64,000 nt of DNA, from positions 106,759,468 through 106,823,467 of the forward strand of contig NC_056527.1 in NCBI RefSeq assembly GCF_019175285.1. Reading direction: 5' to 3'. This stretch comes from Sceloporus undulatus (taxonomy: Eukaryota; Chordata; Lepidosauria; Squamata; Phrynosomatidae). Position numbers and translations under genes: made by a program. The notes under the pieces are model-generated. The model made no database searches. It worked only from the letters and a program-made list of their open reading frames with translations, and was not told the origin of the DNA. The number at the start of each line of letters is the position of its first letter. Position 1 is the first letter of the stretch. Shown one piece after another: positions 59,923 to 64,000 of this stretch.

Positions 59923-62900
59923 AAAAGCTGAAATATTCATGGTTTTCTTCCGTGGGAAAAAGAACTAGACACAGAGGGAAAGCATGACAGCATTTAATAA
60001 TATTATATATGGTACTGAGAATACGAAGAGGAAGAAGTCCTTACACCTCCTGTAATGTGTGGTTATGTGAAATGTGTGGTTATGAAATGAATTGGCAATA
60101 TGGACAAAAGAAAGGAGCTCTTTATATAATATACAATTAAAGTATACTTCCATTTAACAACTTGCCTAGTCTCCATAGGTGGCACAAGATTGTCAGAAGT
60201 GGAAGAACACTTCACATTAAAGAGTCAAGAATGCCTCCGGGAGGGCAGTTAGTGTGAGAGATCTGTGATGTAAACTGATACTCATAGGAATGTTTTCTCA
60301 CCACCTCTCTTCTCACCATTTCCTCTCTCAGATCTTCTGCCAAATGAAGCTAGGATTAGCATAGCACCCTGAGTAATGTTCCTATCCAACCAAAATTCTC
60401 TCCAGGCAAGTGAGAGGGCTGATGGAGTATTGATAGACCTGTCCCTCCTCTACCAGTTTGTTTGGCTTCCATATTCATTATGGAAAAATGGTAACAGCAG
60501 GGGGGTTCCCTTTCTCTGTGGCTAGCATGGAAATTCAGCCTCTTGGCCTCTTGAGAGGCTAGTAAAAAGACCAATGGCCATTAACGTTTGCAAGCCTCTT
60601 GATACGTCTGTATGGATATATGGAATTCATTATCACAAGATGCGCAGATGGCTACTGGTTTAGATGGCTTTACTAGACAATTTCTTAGAGGATAGCTATC
60701 AACCACAAGCCATTAAGTTTTTATTTGTTGGGTTATAGCTTTGTGTGCCACTGAACAGGGTAGGATTTGAGGACAGGCAAATCAGGCACCTTCATTGGGT
60801 GACAAGCCAGGGGTACTCTACCATCCTAGTCTATATGCTCACATATTCATTCACTAGATTGTTTTCACTTTTTTTTTCACTTCACTGCTTCTCTTAACTT
60901 GCAAATATGTCAAGGTCTTTCTAAACAGTCTTTCTAAACAAAAGTTGCAGTGGGGGGATTTATGACATTAGTGCCCATTTAACGAAAAATGTACAGGTTA
61001 GTACAGTGCTACTCAAAATGATGGTTTGTGGACCAATGCTGGTCCATGAGCCATCTGCTGCTGATCCCTGGAGAGCTCCCATGGAAGAAAGAAACAGTTG
61101 TAGCTAATGGCACAAATATGGTACCAGTCCCCGACATGTTAGGAAACACAAATTTGCAGTTTCCCACATCAGGTAGCTTAGGAAACACTGAGTGCTTGTG
61201 ATCAGAGCCACGTGTATGATCATCTTTTACTTCATTGCTTAATGCGGACATCCAAAAGACGTATCCGCATTATGAAATGGCCCATAAATACAATTAAAAG
61301 AACAAGATATTCAAATCTGAAGTAATGACATTGAACTGCATTGAATATCAGCTGCTGGGAAGCAGAAAAGACCTATGGCTTTCATTCCTGGCATTTGGGC
61401 TTCCTAGAGGCATCTGCTTGGACGCTGTGAGAAGCAGGATGCTGGCGGACTAAATTAGATGCTAAAAATTATTTTATGTTGTAACAGTAGAGAGGAGCAA
61501 TTTAGATCAACCACTGTCTCTTTTTGCACATCCCACCTACAACTGTGGTGTAATGGCTGGCTGAGAAGTTCTGTATTTCAGCAGCTTGTGGCTTGCCCTG
61601 TTCTTTGATTTTTATTATTCCTGGCTTTATCGGTTTAGTAAACTGCAGTTGATGTGATCTGTTGCTTCTGTTTTTGTTTCTTAATTTCTTTAAACTTTCT
61701 TTTTTAAGCCTTCCTTGTTGTTTTTAGCTGTCCTGGGTATTTTTGTAAGACAGCTGATACCTAAAATTTAAAAATAAATAATTAAATTGAACTTTGGTTT
61801 AATCCAGCCAGGTCTCCTATATTCTCATGAGGCATACCTGTTTTAGAAATGCAGGTGTAATTTTAGAATAAGGATTACCATCTTTCTTTTTCATGACAGG
61901 ATTTTTCCCGGAATGGCATCTACAGATTTTAGAAGCATTTGTTTTATAATGCTTATTTAATAGAATGATAAATTTTGTGTGTCTCTCTGCATGTGAATTT
62001 TTTAAAAGTAATTTTATTTTATTTTTGCAAAAGCAGTTCAGAATGGGGAGAGAAATAAAAGTAAGATGGAACAACCAGCTTATAATAACGCTGGAAAGAC
62101 TATCATAAATTTAAGTGTATATCAACATAATCTCTCTCTGTCTCTGTGTAAATAATATTTATCTCCAGCATGATACAATAAGATAGATATTTAAGTGAAG
62201 ACAGAACAGTAAGTGAATGCTAAAAGTGTGATGTTCATCATTTTAACCTGAAATATAGTATTCTTACACCTCTGAAGGCTTGCAGAATCCACCTAAACTG
62301 TCCATCTGTTAATCTCCATGTCATAGGAACATAATTTACATGCATGTGAAATTTTGCAAAATATGTTTTTTAAAAGCAGGTTAATACAAATTGTAATAAT
62401 GCACAACTGAAAACACACTCACACACCGGGATACTTATGTTATCTGAAATTATTATGAGGTTGCTTATAAATAGGTTGACTAAGCCAGGATACTTCCTCA
62501 ATGGATCAAAATGTTTTTGTAATCTAATCATCTAATTTATATTTAAAAACTGTATATTTTCGTGCTGTATTTTAAAAAATAGTTTCCATTATTATTTTTG
62601 GGCTGGAGGCAGTCTTAAGTTGCACACTGAAATCAAAGGAACAGAAAAAAAAAACCCTGCCTTATAACAGGTAAGGCTATTGGTCCATCTAGCTCAGTGC
62701 TGTCAACAAAAATTAGATGAGGCTCTCTATAGTTTCAAGGAGTCTTTCGCAGCTCTAACTGGAGATATCAGGAGGAATTGAATCTGTGGGACACTTTCAT
62801 GTACATCCCAAGTAGGTATGAGCTGCAGACCTTTGCCAATGAACATTTCGTATCAGTGTTTCCTGAAGTTGATTAAGTCAGGATTCAATCCATTGTTACT

Positions 62901-63079
62901 GTTGCTGTTGCTGAATTGTACACTAGGTTTTGGTAGTATGAAATAATACAGTTGTTCACATTATTGCAAACTGAATTCAAAGTACGAAAGAGCCACCTTC
63001 GATCTTGTGCAAAGGGAAATATGGGATATAAATAAAATAAAACTAAAATAAATGTTAAAACTAAAACCTAAAATGATAA
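59923..63079. other. AT-rich region with nothing recognised
   Basis: 3.2 kb. 61.6-61.8 kb looks like an old LINE or SINE tail (aaaataaataattaaatt). No gene or intact element seen. Confidence 0.4.
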
Positions 63080-63270
63080 AAATTAAAAGCAGTTTGAACT
63101 CAGTTAATGCAGAAGGGAGGGTAGAATCTTTCCTTTCCCAATAGGCTCAGGCAAAAGCAAAGTGCTGCTGTCTATCATAGTTTTTGTGTTCTTCCTCCTT
63201 GGTAACTTTTGCCATCTTGACACACTCGTATATTGCTTGGCCACACGTGTCCCACTTTTCATCTTGGGGG
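63080..63270 (-). mobile_element. family T fragment, minus orientation
   Basis: Contains gtttgaactcagttaatgcag, caaaagcaaagtgctgctg, ggtaacttttgccatcttgacacac and ccacacgtgtcccacttttcatc, the reverse complement of the family T 5' half. Confidence 0.65.
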
Positions 63271-64000
63271 GTTTATAGGAAGTTGCTAAGTGTCATGTGT
63301 GTAGAGATCTTAAAGTGGTGCTTTTATGAGATCAGGTGGACTCCAAAGCATGAGCATTGCTATCTAATTTAATTAGATATTTCTATGCTTAGGGACTGGA
63401 GATTCTCTCACTGCAGTGGAGGAATGAGCATTTATTTCCATCCAGTGCATAACATAACTTCATAGTACCTCATGAACCATACATCAATATACCTTGTTTA
63501 TACACATTTTAATCTACACCTGAGTTGCTACAGATCAGGGATTCTAACTGACTGATTCAGAAGTGAGAGAATGGAAGGTTTTTTTGTTGCCACTGTTGTT
63601 TGGATCTAGGAAGAAACTCAATGTTGTCTTCCGCAAATCATTCAACAGTGTACAAGCACAGTCTTCCCCATTCTGGAGGCCATGCTGAACAGGGATGATA
63701 AGAAGATAGTTAAAAATGTTTGGTTGGGATGAGATAGGTTATACTGGTAAATCCCAATCCACCTTCTGCTATCCCTGAGGTAATTTTTTGTGGTGGTCTA
63801 ATGTTGTTGTTTGTTGTTAGTTGCCTTTGACAACTCTATGAATTAGACATCTCCATGTCTCCCTATCCTCAACCTCTCTGCTCAATTTCTGCAGGTTCAG
63901 GCCCATCACCTCCCTGACTGAGTCCATCCATCTGGTGTGAAATCTTCCTTTCTTTCTACTGTCTTCTACCTTTCCCAGGACAATTCTGACTTTAGTATTC

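Overview
The window is vertebrate nuclear DNA from a squamate reptile, most likely a lizard. The best pointers are many tRNA-derived SINEs with a Bov-B-like 3' end (gccataagtcagaaatgacttgaaggcacacaacaac type, the Sauria SINE layout), one 5S rRNA-derived SINE with the same kind of tail, and a large, varied set of short DNA transposons. There are no bacterial-style genes. Coding sequence is sparse and split by introns.

Two genes can be recognised, both on the minus strand. The first is FAM83E: five coding exons between 25696 and 1698 join without a frame break into a 534-residue protein. It has the DUF1669 domain that anchors casein kinase 1 in FAM83 proteins. The second is SPACA4, a single-exon 124-residue Ly6/uPAR protein at 16662-16288 and the homologue of the fish fertilisation factor Bouncer. 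It lies inside the 13.9 kb third intron of FAM83E, on the same strand, with its own TATA-like box and a poly(A) signal 19 nt after its stop. The FAM83E-SPACA4 neighbourhood is also known from mammals, which supports both calls.

Layout. 1-1697: region beyond the FAM83E stop, with a possible poly(A) signal. 1698-25696: FAM83E with repeat-loaded introns. 17.25-19.08 kb: in the same intron just upstream of SPACA4, a cluster of minus-strand open segments flanked by splice-like sites that I do not recognise; they may be a small unannotated or decayed gene. 20.64-21.48 kb: a 5'-truncated non-LTR retrotransposon end 140 bp from FAM83E exon 3. 25.7-64 kb: about 38 kb upstream of FAM83E with no coding exon that I can support. 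It is filled with SINEs, hAT elements, Tigger-like elements and fold-back MITEs with 3-bp target duplications, separated by single-copy stretches. It also holds two RFX-type X-box sites, one a perfect 28-bp palindrome.

The transposon record is unusually legible. Several elements have intact target duplications (TTA, TTT, CTA, TAG, GCCATACC, and CCAGGGAC/CCAGGGAT). Two fold-back MITEs sit inside Sauria SINEs, and one of those SINEs sits inside an older terminal-inverted-repeat element, a three-layer nest at 41.26-42.21 kb.
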